Below are positions 1 to 11,056 of a DNA stretch of 42,775 nt, one piece after another. Positions within the stretch are counted from its first letter, which is position 1. Every line of letters begins with the position of its first letter. The notes beneath the pieces were generated by a model. It was not told where the DNA came from and did not search any database. It saw nothing but the letters and a program-made list of their open reading frames with translations. Location of the stretch: positions 1 through 42,775 of the forward strand of contig DUOH01000013.1 in the NCBI GenBank assembly GCA_012838955.1, read 5' to 3'. The position numbers and the translations under genes were made by a program. The DNA is from Bacillota bacterium. GTDB taxonomy: Bacteria > Bacillota > UBA4882 > UBA10575.

Positions 1-955
1 CTTCTTGTTTACGCATTAATTCACCAAGATATTTGAAGCCCACAGGGGTTTCAACAGTGGCGAAACCCAGCTCGGCAGCGAGAGCATCCAGGAGATGAGT
101 GGTCGCCACTGATCTACCAACTACACCTTTTAACCCCTTATTTTTAGCCAGATGGTAGAGGACCAAGGGTAAGATTTGATTGGGGGTTAAGTAAACCCCT
201 TCATCATCTACAAAGCCAAAGCGGTCCGCATCCCCATCAGTAGCTAAGCCGATCCGGTTTCTTCTCTCTTGTACCCAAGTTATTAGATCGATCAAGAATT
301 CCCTTTGCGGATCAGGCATTTCCCCTCCAAACAGGGGATCTCTCCGGTTGTGGAAGACCTTAACCTGCCTACCTAAGAGCGCGTCCAGAATACCCCGTCC
401 CGTACCGTACATGGGATCATAGCCCACTTCCAGACCACTCTCTATAATCGCGCGTACATCCACTAATTTCTGGATTTCCTCCAAGTAAGAGGGGATGGGG
501 TCTATGGTCTGGCCACTTTGCAACCTTTCTTTTACTGAGGAGGCCTCCGCTGGGATGAAGGCCTCTATAGCGGAGGTAATATCCGGAGTGGCTGGTCCGG
601 CGTATTCCGGAATAAATTTAATGCCATTGTAGGCCGGGGGATTATGACTGGCGGTAAACATCACCGCGCCAAAGGCTTTATACTTCTTTACAGAGTATGC
701 CACCACCGGAGTAGGCAAATCTCTGTCAAAAGTATATGTTTTGATCCCTGCAGCTTGCAATAACTCACTGGCTTTGGCGGCAAAGAAATCCGAGAAGAAA
801 CGGGCATCGTAACCCACGACGACACCGCGGTCAGCACCACCCCGGTCTATAGTATAAGCCGCAATCGCCTCAACCACTCTGCTTACATTAGCCAGATTAA
901 AACGGTCATACATCAAATCCCGCCAGCCATCAGTTCCGAATTTTATGCTACTCAT
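1..955 (-). CDS. Phosphoglucomutase/phosphomannomutase family protein, 3' end cut by window edge
   Basis: My own translation of the minus strand gives an open frame from ATG at 955 to the window edge, about 318 residues, starting MSSIKFGTDGWRD. The phosphoserine loop TASHNP puts the catalytic Ser at about residue 103, and the metal-binding loop DGDADR lies at about 240-245. Both are hallmarks of the alpha-D-phosphohexomutase family, which interconverts hexose 1- and 6-phosphates in the cytoplasm. Domains I and II are complete and domain III has begun (VGRSVATTHLLDAL); the sugar-binding and C-terminal domains are outside the window. AAGGAGAG lies about 8 bases upstream of the ATG, so the start is firm. 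The gene follows the MFS gene on the same strand by 35 bases. Glucose versus mannose (or glucosamine) specificity cannot be decided from the part seen. Confidence 0.93.
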   Translation of the reverse strand, partial: MSSIKFGTDGWRDLMYDRFNLANVSRVVEAIAAYTIDRGGADRGVVVGYDARFFSDFFAAKASELLQAAGIKTYTFDRDLPTPVVAYSVKKYKAFGAVMFTASHNPPAYNGIKFIPEYAGPATPDITSAIEAFIPAEASSVKERLQSGQTIDPIPSYLEEIQKLVDVRAIIESGLEVGYDPMYGTGRGILDALLGRQVKVFHNRRDPLFGGEMPDPQREFLIDLITWVQERRNRIGLATDGDADRFGFVDDEGVYLTPNQILPLVLYHLAKNKGLKGVVGRSVATTHLLDALAAELGFATVETPVGFKYLGELMRKQE

Positions 956-990
956 ACCAAACTCTCCTTTATATCTCAGTTGCTTTATCT

Positions 991-2136
991 TTATATTATA
1001 AATTTACCTTTAGAAGTAAATCTCATGCTAAAACCTTTGCCCTCTGCTGACCATTGGATAATCCCAAAACAGTTTATTATGAGCGCCAAAAAGAAAATAC
1101 CTTTAAAAGAGAGCAGGGGAAGAAGAAAAGAGCCAAGCAGAGGGCCGATGGTTCCTCTCAATCCCAAAAAAGTTATATGTACAGCCATATATGAACTAAT
1201 TTCTCTTTCTTTAGCATAATGAATAACGTTATTCAGAACGACCAAATCATGGCCGGCGTTTATTATTCCTTGCAACAGAGCGGCTATTAATAAAGGCCAA
1301 GGACTCTTCGCCCATAAGTAAATTAAGTGCAACCCCAGATTAAGCGCGAAGATTCTCTCTGTCACGTAAGGGGCTGAGTACCTGTCGATGAAGCGTCCAA
1401 GAAAAAAATAAGAAACCACCGCCGTCAAAGATGTCAGAATCGCCAGGGTGGAGACAAAACCATCACTAATCTTTAGCACATCAACTTGGAATAAGACATA
1501 GACCGGGGCGGACATCAGGTTGGCCAAGCCCACACTGAAAAGAGATAGGTTATACCGGCGATATTCCCGATCCGCGCGTAGAATATCTAAAGATGAGGGT
1601 TTATTTAATTCTTTCTCCAGAGGCGATTCGTCCGTAATCTTCTTTATTCGCGCAAAACTAAGTGAGGACAATACCCCAAAGACGGCAAACAAGGCAAAAA
1701 CCTTGTGTACCCCCCAGACCGGAAGCAAGAACCCAGCAAGAAAGGTGGAGATCATCTGCATAGCTGATGATCCCACTCTTACCCAACCCATCAGCCTCCC
1801 GCGGCTTTCCACAGGATAGGCCAGTCGCATTGCTTTACCGTAAACAGTGGCGCTGACCGCTGAAAAGAGATAGTGTAAACAAAAAACAAACACATACCAG
1901 TTTGAACTTTTTCTCCATACTAAACTGGTTAATAGTAGTCTGGCAATACCATCAAAAAGCATTACAGTCTGAAAGGGATTTCTTTTCCCAAAAAGCGCAG
2001 CCCATAAAGGGGATAACATCATCCAAATGGAGGGCAAGGCTGCTAAGAAAGAAACCTGAAAAGGAGTAGCCCCTAGTCTTCTAGCTTGTACCAAGACAAA
2101 TGGGCCGATTACACCAAAAAAAAGGCCGTAAAGCAC
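991..2136 (-). CDS. Major facilitator superfamily (MFS) permease
   Basis: A 381-residue, strongly hydrophobic protein with about 11-12 predicted membrane helices in two halves and a charged loop in the middle (about 165-190, rich in K and E). This is the layout of MFS secondary transporters. The substrate is not recognisable. The start is uncertain. The given start is GTG at 2136, but the same frame stays open upstream to about 2226 and encodes family-like sequence (KNFCYDLQSG) before the first helix. The only SD-like sequence in that stretch, GAGGGAG, sits about 5 bases before a CTG at 2211, so a CTG start adding 25 residues is possible. The gene lies between the YhaN-like gene and the phosphohexomutase on the same strand. 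Confidence 0.85.
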   Translation of the reverse strand: MLYGLFFGVIGPFVLVQARRLGATPFQVSFLAALPSIWMMLSPLWAALFGKRNPFQTVMLFDGIARLLLTSLVWRKSSNWYVFVFCLHYLFSAVSATVYGKAMRLAYPVESRGRLMGWVRVGSSAMQMISTFLAGFLLPVWGVHKVFALFAVFGVLSSLSFARIKKITDESPLEKELNKPSSLDILRADREYRRYNLSLFSVGLANLMSAPVYVLFQVDVLKISDGFVSTLAILTSLTAVVSYFFLGRFIDRYSAPYVTERIFALNLGLHLIYLWAKSPWPLLIAALLQGIINAGHDLVVLNNVIHYAKEREISSYMAVHITFLGLRGTIGPLLGSFLLPLLSFKGIFFLALIINCFGIIQWSAEGKGFSMRFTSKGKFII

Positions 2137-2279
2137 CCCACTTTGTAAATCATAACAGAAATTTTTCTCAATTTTTTGCGAATAGAATGCCTTCTTGATG
2201 TGAAAGAACAGCTTGTCTCCCTCTTTTCATCATCGTATTTCTTACTGTTCCACCGATAATTAACTGAGTGACGACCAGC

Positions 2280-4172
2280 TTATATTTTAATAATTTCTTT
2301 GTTTATAGCTTGATTTTCCTCGATGATTCGTCTCTCCCCTTCATCAGCCAAGTAAATCACCTGTGCTCCCGCTAATAATTCGTTGATAATCAAGAATAAT
2401 TCTACTTTCTCTGCTGATTCTTCCAGGTCCAATCCCCCAACTACATTATTGATGATGTATGGAAACCGAACTACCGGCGCATGCAGTCTTGCTAAGAGCA
2501 TGCGTAGAATCAAAAGAAACACTCTTTTCTGTCGAGGGCTTATTAATTCCAGATCACACCAGGCATTCTCGTACAAAACCTTAAACTTATATTTCCCATC
2601 GATGAACTCCGGAGCAAACTCTCTGATCTTTCCTCCGGTAACTCTTTTTATAATTTCGCTTCCTTCTACATAGAACCTATGTAGGGGATCCTTCACTAGT
2701 TCGTCCCGCTCTTTCGCCGAGGCTGCCATGGTCTCCGCTTTTTCTCCACTTTCTAAAGATTGATGCAGTTGATCAATTTTTTTCCTCATAATCCGGATTG
2801 CTTCTATTGGCTCATAATCACCGGATAAAAAATCAATCTCCTGCTTCATTCTTTGCGCTTCTTCTCTCACGGTGGCTAAAGTATTAACCCGCTTTTTTAA
2901 ATCCTTCAAATCAGTGGAGCCGGCTTTTACGAGAAGTTCATCGAGTCTCCGCCGGGTTTCTTTTTCTTCGTTCCTTAACTGCTCAAGTTCTTCCTCCTTC
3001 TTTATCCCTTCTATACTCGCTGGCGACTGCTGCAGCCTAATAAGGTTCTCTTTATTCTCCTCATACTCCTTTTTTTCCTTCAAAAACTGTTCAATGGATC
3101 TGCCATGCAAGTCTTCCTCGATCCTGGATCGCATCTCTGATAACTCTTTCAATAGTTTATTCATTTTCTCTTCTGCTTTTTCTTGTTCTTTATCTTTTCG
3201 CGATAAGAGACGTTTTTTTCCTCCACCGTAAGAATACTCGGTCTCTAATCCTTTGAGGACTTCATTCTTTTCATCTCTCTCCTTGATGAGTTTCTCAATA
3301 AACCGCTGTTTTTCCGGACTGAAGAGCTCTTCAAAGAGGCCTACCTTCGCCTGGAGCTTCTTTTTTTCCTGTTCCAGAGTTGTCTGCATTTTTATTGCTG
3401 CCCGTACCTGTTCTTCCACATATTTCCTTTCAAGGGCAAGCGCGGTTAATTGTTGAGATAAGACTTCAATCTGATTTTTATTATCCGGTGAGATAAACGC
3501 TTCATAGTTTTTATAGGCCGCCACCTTCTGTTCGGCCTCTTGATACTCTTCAAGTTTCCCCTCTAGTTTTCTTAAGTGGTTTTGGATCTGATTGATCTCT
3601 TCTTGAATTTCTGCTTGGTCTATGGTAACCGGTTCAGAGAAATCAGCCGTTACCGCTGCCTCCAGTTTATAAGAGAGGTTCTCTTTTATTCCATCTTGAT
3701 AAGCTTTTAGAACTTTCTGTAATTCTTCTCTGATTCCCAGAGAATTTTGGTTTACTTCCATTTCATCCTGGTCTAGTAGGTAGATGGCTTCAAAATCCAA
3801 AGGATTTAAGGTGCCAAGTTCAGTACGGAGTAGATTCATTAAAACCGTTGACGATTGGGGTAGTAAGCGTATGCCCGTTTCCTCAAAGATCTCTACGCGC
3901 TCTTCGATGAAATCTCTACCAATCAAATATTTCTTTCCATTCTCCGCTTTTAGACGAAGCGCTGCGCTACATTTTTTACGATCATAGATATAATTCCGTA
4001 ATTCTAGACGTTTATCCGGAGAAATACCAAAAAGGATTAGACTGATCGCTGTTTTTATCGTCTTCAGTTCTGCAGGGTCATGACCAACCAATACTGTAAA
4101 GGGAGAAACAATATTAATCTCTTTTTCTGTAAACCCTCCAAAGCCGTTCAAGAGAATCTTTTCGATGAACAT
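2280..4172 (-). CDS. YhaN/SbcC-like coiled-coil protein with degenerate ATPase motifs
   Basis: A 630-residue protein with SMC/Rad50 architecture. The N-terminal head resembles YhaN (MFIEKILLNGFGGFTEKEI), the middle (about 180-490) is a long Lys/Glu-rich coiled coil, and a C-terminal head follows. The nucleotide motifs are eroded. Where relatives have GPNEAGKST this protein has GHDPAELKT (30-38), losing the P-loop Gly and displacing the Lys. The signature region reads ISPRQKR (about 544-550) instead of LSGGQ or LSRGT. The Walker B region reads PYIINN (about 571-576) instead of a hydrophobic run ending in DD or DE. The D-loop-like GGLD remains. The frame is intact and the start ATG is preceded by GGGGTG, so it looks like a maintained pseudo-ATPase rather than a pseudogene. 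A DNA-repair or chromosome role is inferred only from architecture and its position after gyrA. Confidence 0.75.
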   Translation of the reverse strand: MFIEKILLNGFGGFTEKEINIVSPFTVLVGHDPAELKTIKTAISLILFGISPDKRLELRNYIYDRKKCSAALRLKAENGKKYLIGRDFIEERVEIFEETGIRLLPQSSTVLMNLLRTELGTLNPLDFEAIYLLDQDEMEVNQNSLGIREELQKVLKAYQDGIKENLSYKLEAAVTADFSEPVTIDQAEIQEEINQIQNHLRKLEGKLEEYQEAEQKVAAYKNYEAFISPDNKNQIEVLSQQLTALALERKYVEEQVRAAIKMQTTLEQEKKKLQAKVGLFEELFSPEKQRFIEKLIKERDEKNEVLKGLETEYSYGGGKKRLLSRKDKEQEKAEEKMNKLLKELSEMRSRIEEDLHGRSIEQFLKEKKEYEENKENLIRLQQSPASIEGIKKEEELEQLRNEEKETRRRLDELLVKAGSTDLKDLKKRVNTLATVREEAQRMKQEIDFLSGDYEPIEAIRIMRKKIDQLHQSLESGEKAETMAASAKERDELVKDPLHRFYVEGSEIIKRVTGGKIREFAPEFIDGKYKFKVLYENAWCDLELISPRQKRVFLLILRMLLARLHAPVVRFPYIINNVVGGLDLEESAEKVELFLIINELLAGAQVIYLADEGERRIIEENQAINKEIIKI

Positions 4173-4227
4173 GTTTTCACCCCGTCCTTCCTTGGCTGTT
4201 CTCTTTGGTATTTATTACTTCTTCTTT

Positions 4228-4256
4228 AAAAAAAGGGGGGTGTTGAATCACTCCCC
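4228..4256 (-). terminator. Rho-independent terminator of gyrA
   Basis: Read on the minus strand, GGGG at the very end of gyrA pairs with CCCC through an imperfect stem, followed by a run of seven T. It overlaps the gyrA stop codon and would end the replication operon before the YhaN-like gene. Confidence 0.6.
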
Positions 4257-6695
4257 GCCTTCTTCTGCCTTACCGACTACTCTTGCCAGGGCAACAACTT
4301 TATCCTCCTCTCCCAGACGCATGATTGTTACTCCTTGGGTATCCCTTCCCATTGAAGAGATATCACTGACCGCCATTCGGATAATGATCCCGGAAGCGGT
4401 GATCACCATAACTTCATGTTCCGGATAAACAACCTTCATTCCCACAATGTCTCCGTTTTTCCCGGTTCCTTTTAGGGTTTTAATCCCTATTCCTCCCCGG
4501 GATTGAATCCGATATTGCGTTAACGGAGTGCGTTTACCAAAACCATTCTCTGTGATGACCAATAGCTCTCCATCATTTTTCACCACGTCGACTCCTACCA
4601 CTTGATCACCGGAGCGTAAGGTTATTCCCTTGACTCCTCTGGCAGTGCGTCCTGTAGGCCGTACTTCTTTTTCAGAAAACCGTATGGACATCCCTTTTTG
4701 AGTAACTACAGAAATCTCCCGGACGCCGTCGGTTAGGTGCACCCCGATTAGTTCATCACCTTCGTCAAGGTTCAAGGCAAGTAAGCCGTTTTTCCGATAT
4801 TGCCTGTATTCCGACAAAACAGTCTTTTTTATTATCCCATTTCTGGTGCACATCAAGAGATATAAGTCCGGGCTGAATTCCTTAACCGGAATGGTGGCTG
4901 TAATCCTTTCTTCCTGTTCCAATTGGAGTAAGTTTATAATCGCTACTCCTCGAGCTTGCCGCGAGGCTTCCGGAATATCAAACCCTCTTAGCCTGTACAC
5001 CCTTCCTCTATTCGTAAAAAACAATACATGGTCATGGGTAGAAGTGATAAACAGATGCTCTACAAAGTCTTCTTCTTTGGTGCTGAGCGCGGTAATTCCT
5101 TTTCCTCCGCGCCTTTGGCTTTTATATGTAGTTACCGGGAGTCGCTTAATATAGCCGTAATGTGTCATAGTAACCACAATATCTTCAACGGCGATCAGAT
5201 CCTCCACGGCCAACTCTCCGTCATCCCCCATGACAATTTGTGTTCTCCGCTCGTCGTTGTACTTTTCTTTTACTTCCAGTAGTTCCTCTTTGACCACCAT
5301 CATAATTTTATGCTCATCTGATAAAAGGTCTTTATAGTAGGCGATGGTCTTCAAGAGCTCTTTATACTCTTCTTCAATTTTATCCCGCTCTAAACCGGTC
5401 AGGCGTCTGAGTCTCATATCCAAGATGGCTTGAGCCTGTCTTTCCGAGAGAGCAAACTTAGTCATTAATCCTTCTTTGGCAATCTCGTCAGTACGCGATC
5501 CTCTAATCAAATTGATTACTTCATCAATGTGATCCAAGGCAATGCGGAATCCTTCGAGTATATGAGCTCTTTCCTCTGCTTTTTTTAGATCGAAACGGGT
5601 TCTTCTGGTGACAATCTCTTTTTGATGTAATAAGTAATGGCTTAAAATTTCCCGTAAAGTCAGATACTTGGGTTCATTATTCACCAGTACCAACATGATG
5701 ATCCCAAATGACTCTTGGAGCTGGGTGTGTTTATATAGTAAATTCAATATTACCTGAGGATTGGCGTCTCTCTTTAACTCAATAACGATTCTCATTCCGG
5801 AGCGGTCGGATTCGTCTCTTAAATCGGTAATTCCTTCCACTACTTTTTCCCTGACTAAAGCGGCGATCTTCTCGATTAGTTTGGCCTTGTTCACCTGATA
5901 TGGAAGTTCTGTCACGATAATTTGACTTTTACCCCCGCTCAAAGTCTCTATATGAGTCTTTGACCGAATTTTCACCGTACCTCTGCCGGTCAAATAAGCG
6001 TCTCTGATTCCCTCATCGCCTATAATCAGACCACCGGTGGGAAAATCCGGACCTTTCACTACCTTTAGCAGCTTTTCGGTGTCAATATCAGGATCATCAA
6101 TCAGGAGTACCGCCCCGTCAATTACTTCTCCCAGATTATGGGGGGGAATGTTTGTCGCCATTCCGACGGCGATTCCAGACGAGCCGTTGACTAGCAAGTT
6201 TGGGAATCTAGAAGGTAAAACTGTAGGCTCTTGCAGACTTTCATCAAAGTTCGGTCTGAAATCCACTGTTTCTTTCTCGATGTCCCTAAGCATTTCCAAG
6301 GCAATCTTTTCTAAACGGACCTCGGTATACCTCATGGCGGCCGGTGGATCACCGTCCACAGAACCGAAGTTTCCATGTCCATCGACCAGGGGCAAACGAA
6401 TCGAAAAATTCTGCGCTAAACGGACCAAGGTATCATATATAGACGCGTCTCCGTGCGGGTGATACCGACCCATTACATCTCCGACAATTCTGGCGGATTT
6501 TTTATAAGGTTTATCAGGAGTTGTTCCTGATTCGTACATCCCATAAAGAATTCGCCGGTGTACAGGTTTCAACCCATCTCGGACATCAGGAAGAGCCCGG
6601 CCAACGATTACGCTCATGGCGTAATCCAAATAGGAACGTCTCATTTCTTTTTCTATATCTACGGGTATTATTTTACCATCATTGATTTCGGGCAA
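4248..6695 (-). CDS. gyrA: DNA gyrase subunit A
   Basis: An 815-residue protein, normal length for GyrA, the breakage-reunion subunit of the A2B2 enzyme that introduces negative supercoils. The active-site Tyr is in AAMRYTE (Tyr123). The C-terminal beta-pinwheel carries a perfect GyrA box QRRGGKG (527-533), which separates gyrase from topoisomerase IV. The quinolone-determining loop reads HGDASIYD (81-88), with Ala where E. coli has Ser83. The start is TTG at 6695, with GGAGGG 7 bases upstream and no better ATG before the conserved [18 protein letters not shown]. The gene follows gyrB by 208 bases and ends in a terminator. Confidence 0.98.
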   Translation of the reverse strand: MPEINDGKIIPVDIEKEMRRSYLDYAMSVIVGRALPDVRDGLKPVHRRILYGMYESGTTPDKPYKKSARIVGDVMGRYHPHGDASIYDTLVRLAQNFSIRLPLVDGHGNFGSVDGDPPAAMRYTEVRLEKIALEMLRDIEKETVDFRPNFDESLQEPTVLPSRFPNLLVNGSSGIAVGMATNIPPHNLGEVIDGAVLLIDDPDIDTEKLLKVVKGPDFPTGGLIIGDEGIRDAYLTGRGTVKIRSKTHIETLSGGKSQIIVTELPYQVNKAKLIEKIAALVREKVVEGITDLRDESDRSGMRIVIELKRDANPQVILNLLYKHTQLQESFGIIMLVLVNNEPKYLTLREILSHYLLHQKEIVTRRTRFDLKKAEERAHILEGFRIALDHIDEVINLIRGSRTDEIAKEGLMTKFALSERQAQAILDMRLRRLTGLERDKIEEEYKELLKTIAYYKDLLSDEHKIMMVVKEELLEVKEKYNDERRTQIVMGDDGELAVEDLIAVEDIVVTMTHYGYIKRLPVTTYKSQRRGGKGITALSTKEEDFVEHLFITSTHDHVLFFTNRGRVYRLRGFDIPEASRQARGVAIINLLQLEQEERITATIPVKEFSPDLYLLMCTRNGIIKKTVLSEYRQYRKNGLLALNLDEGDELIGVHLTDGVREISVVTQKGMSIRFSEKEVRPTGRTARGVKGITLRSGDQVVGVDVVKNDGELLVITENGFGKRTPLTQYRIQSRGGIGIKTLKGTGKNGDIVGMKVVYPEHEVMVITASGIIIRMAVSDISSMGRDTQGVTIMRLGEEDKVVALARVVGKAEEGGE

Positions 6696-6903
6696 AGTTC
6701 TCCCTCCAATGGTTTTACTTTAACTTTATATGTGAGGAGTAAAGGCTGGGCAGAAACATTCTACCTTTTTCTCTTTTTTTCAATGCCTTATTCTTCTTTT
6801 GTTTTATACACCTGTCCACTCGGGAGTTATAATAGTTAAATATTTACAAGTTGACCGGTATAGTAAGCTGAGACAGGTTTATTTTGAGAGATCTATAATC
6901 AAT

Positions 6904-8817
<1,914 letters not shown>

Positions 8818-8861
8818 CTAGCATACCTCCTGCTTCTCAGTCCTCTCCTGCCTGTCTCTAT

Positions 8862-9122
8862 TTACTCTTCTTTGATGGGAATTCTATTTGCTCTCTTTTT
8901 TAGCGTCAGGGAGGAAATTGGAGAAAGAATAACTGAATTGTCCGTGATAATCAAGGATTTTGGCTCACCCTCAGCGATCTCTTCCACTATTCTTCCCTTT
9001 TTCTTCTCTTCTTCGCTCAACATATTTAGGTATTTACCCGGATGTTCTATTTTATCCAGATTGAGGACGACTATTATTTTATTTAGATCAACTATACTAG
9101 AGCCCCCTAAATGTAAATACAT
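8862..9122 (-). CDS. remB: RemB-type (DUF370) regulatory protein
   Basis: The protein begins MYLHLGGSSIVDLNKIIVVLNLD, typical of the DUF370/RemA family; the homologue between recF and gyrB in Bacillus subtilis is RemB (YaaB). RemA of this family is a DNA-binding activator of matrix genes, and RemB is a related regulator. A GGGAGGAG seven bases before ATG 9122 sets the start; a longer frame from 9146 would add eight residues with no ribosome-binding site. That gives 86 residues. The tail is charged. The gene lies just before gyrB (44 bases) and three bases or so after the end of the dciA-like gene's downstream neighbour context, matching the conserved recF-remB-gyrB order. Confidence 0.88.
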   Translation of the reverse strand: MYLHLGGSSIVDLNKIIVVLNLDKIEHPGKYLNMLSEEEKKKGRIVEEIAEGEPKSLIITDNSVILSPISSLTLKKRANRIPIKEE

Positions 9123-9142
9123 GCTTTCTCCTCCCGCTGTTT

Positions 9143-9670
9143 TCATTTATTTATTTGGCAAGAACAAGTAGTGTTCTCTTCGTATAATCTGCCACAAACC
9201 TTACATTCTTTTGATCCATTCATAAGACGCCTTTCCCTTAAAGAGAAATGATAACGAAAGAAACGGGAGAAGGCGTCTCTTAACTCTTCATCTTTTATTG
9301 TATTAATACTTTCAGGTAATTTTACTTCAAATTCTTCTTTTAACTCCAGTGGTCTCTGCTGATCATCATTCTTCTTTTTTGTCCTTACTTCTCCTGTTAC
9401 AATTCTCACAGAACGAATAGTCCTTGAACCTAAAATCCTATTATATTTACGGATAATTTGTTTCTTGAAGAAAATCAGGTTTTGCGTTAGGGAGGGGTCT
9501 ACTGTTTTGAGCCAGAGAATTCCATTGCTTAACCTTTCCGCCTCTACTTTATCTGCTAATTGCTCACCGATAATACGTGGCCAATAGTAAAGGGCCAACC
9601 CTTCCTTTAACCTCTCCTTACTTGACCATTGATTTATCAACCCTTGACATAATTCATGTAGAGAGATCAT
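9143..9670 (-). CDS. DciA-like DUF721 protein with C-terminal zinc-ribbon-like tail
   Basis: The N-terminal half carries the DUF721 pattern (W..I.G..LA, then LWLKTVDPSLTQNL and a KYN... strand). DciA proteins of this family act as operators or loaders of the DnaB/DnaC replicative helicase. The C-terminus ends with CKVCGRLYEENTTCSCQ, a CxxC...CxC set that could bind zinc. The start is ambiguous. ATG 9670 lies just after the recF stop. The strong SD AAGGAGG is 17 bases from that ATG but only 8 from an ATT at 9679, and a TTG at 9697 would overlap recF and precede the SD. Position beside recF and gyrB fits a replication role. Confidence 0.75.
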   Translation of the reverse strand: MISLHELCQGLINQWSSKERLKEGLALYYWPRIIGEQLADKVEAERLSNGILWLKTVDPSLTQNLIFFKKQIIRKYNRILGSRTIRSVRIVTGEVRTKKKNDDQQRPLELKEEFEVKLPESINTIKDEELRDAFSRFFRYHFSLRERRLMNGSKECKVCGRLYEENTTCSCQINK

Positions 9671-9674
9671 CTTT

Positions 9675-10781
9675 CTAATGGATTTTTCCTCCTTCAACCC
9701 TAAATTGGTTGGCGCTAGGGGCTAGATCTTCTATCTCTGTGGTATTAGCCGTGGTGATAAAGGTCTGTGTCTTCTTGATTAACGTAACTAATAGTTCTTT
9801 TTTTCGTTCGTTATCAAATTCAGAAAAAACATCATCAAGCAGGAGAATTGGTTTTTCTTCCGTTGTTTTTTTGATCAGATCAATCATTGCCATTTTCAGA
9901 GCCAACGCTGCTGTTCTTTGCTGTCCTTGCGACCCGAAGTTTCTAATATCCAATTCTTTATTCAATAAAATAGATATATCGTCCCGGTGAGGCCCGATTA
10001 AAGTTATACCTCTTCTAAACTCGTCATTTCTTTTATTTTTCAGATCCAAGTATAGTCCGTTTTTGATCTGTTCGATCGTGCTTGTCCGATCAGCGCCGGA
10101 CCATTCATATAAGCAATCTATTTCTTCTTTATTTCCTGATATTCTTCGGTGATAATCTCTTACCCAACCTTCAATCTCATCCAACACCTTCAGGCGATAA
10201 TAGAGAACCTTACTGCCTTCTTCAACTAATTTTTCCGTCCACACTTCAAGAGATGAGCCTGTTTTTTCTCTATTTTTGACCTTTTTTAATAGCGCATTTC
10301 TTTGAAACAAAGCTCTATAATACTTTTGAGAAGCAACTCTATACCCAGGGTAAATCTGTCCAATATATAGATCAAGATATTGTCGGCGAAAACCAGGCCC
10401 TCCTTTGATTAACTGTAAATCTTCAGGAGAAAAAATAACCATTTTTACTTGGCCAAAAACATCTTTTCTCCTTTTACATGGGATACCGTTCAGTTTAACC
10501 AGGTTTTCCTCTCTACTCTTCCCAATCTCTACAGAGAGTTCAGTAAAATCATTTCTTTTAAAGAATCCTTTAAGATAAAAACTGAATTCCCCTCTTTTGA
10601 TTAATTCTTCATCTTTATTTGTTCTAAATGAACGTCCGAGAGCAAGTACGGATATTGCTTCAATCAAATTAGTTTTACCTTGAGCATTATCTCCACAAAG
10701 GATATTCAGATCCGGACTGAATTTTAAGTCTAGTTTATCATAGTTTCTAAAGTTAAGCGCTTTTAATGAATCAAGATACAA
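9675..10781 (-). CDS. recF: DNA replication and repair protein RecF
   Basis: A 368-residue protein, the usual length. The N-terminal Walker A GDNAQGKTNLIEA (about 34-46), the ABC signature region GSQGQQRTAALALK and the Walker B ILLLDDVFSEFD are all intact. RecF works with RecO and RecR to load RecA on gapped DNA in the cytoplasm. The start is TTG at 10781 with GGAGGAGAATAAGG directly before it. The SD is inside the end of the S4-protein gene, whose stop is two bases upstream, so the two are translationally close. The 3' end overlaps the possible upstream starts of the dciA-like gene. Confidence 0.97.
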   Translation of the reverse strand: MYLDSLKALNFRNYDKLDLKFSPDLNILCGDNAQGKTNLIEAISVLALGRSFRTNKDEELIKRGEFSFYLKGFFKRNDFTELSVEIGKSREENLVKLNGIPCKRRKDVFGQVKMVIFSPEDLQLIKGGPGFRRQYLDLYIGQIYPGYRVASQKYYRALFQRNALLKKVKNREKTGSSLEVWTEKLVEEGSKVLYYRLKVLDEIEGWVRDYHRRISGNKEEIDCLYEWSGADRTSTIEQIKNGLYLDLKNKRNDEFRRGITLIGPHRDDISILLNKELDIRNFGSQGQQRTAALALKMAMIDLIKKTTEEKPILLLDDVFSEFDNERKKELLVTLIKKTQTFITTANTTEIEDLAPSANQFRVEGGKIH

Positions 10782-10783
10782 CC

Positions 10784-11041
10784 TTATTCTCCTCCGGCGC
10801 GAACGATGAAGGTTTTTTTAAGTTCTCTTCGCCCTTTCTGGTCAATCTCCATTACCCCGACTTGATCTCCGTTTTTTATTAACTTTCCTCTGCTCTCCGC
10901 AACTATCTTGTTTACCATGATTAATCCTTCACTAATCATTCTTTTTCCTTCTCCACCGGTTTGCGCAATACCAATCCACTTTAGAAACTGGTCCAGTTTG
11001 ATCGTTGGTGTATTTATATTTACGATTATTTCTTCAGTCAT
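10784..11041 (-). CDS. yaaA: S4-domain RNA-binding protein, YaaA type
   Basis: An 85-residue protein with an S4 fold signature: IKLDQFLKWIGIAQTGGEGKRMISEGLIMVN...G..IKNGDQV. The family is found between dnaN and recF in most Bacillota (B. subtilis YaaA). S4 domains bind structured RNA, and a ribosome-assembly role has been suggested for YaaA homologues. It sits 15 bases after dnaN and 2 bases before recF, so it is an operon member. Confidence 0.92.
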   Translation of the reverse strand: MTEEIIVNINTPTIKLDQFLKWIGIAQTGGEGKRMISEGLIMVNKIVAESRGKLIKNGDQVGVMEIDQKGRRELKKTFIVRAGGE

Positions 11042-11056
11042 CTTTTTCCATCGTCC

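Noticed and set aside
6037-6462. Long plus-strand open frame of 141 codons inside gyrA, and similar frames in gyrB and recF
   Set aside because: They are shadows opposite well-supported genes, rich in Ser and Pro as expected from the reverse complement, and have no SD.
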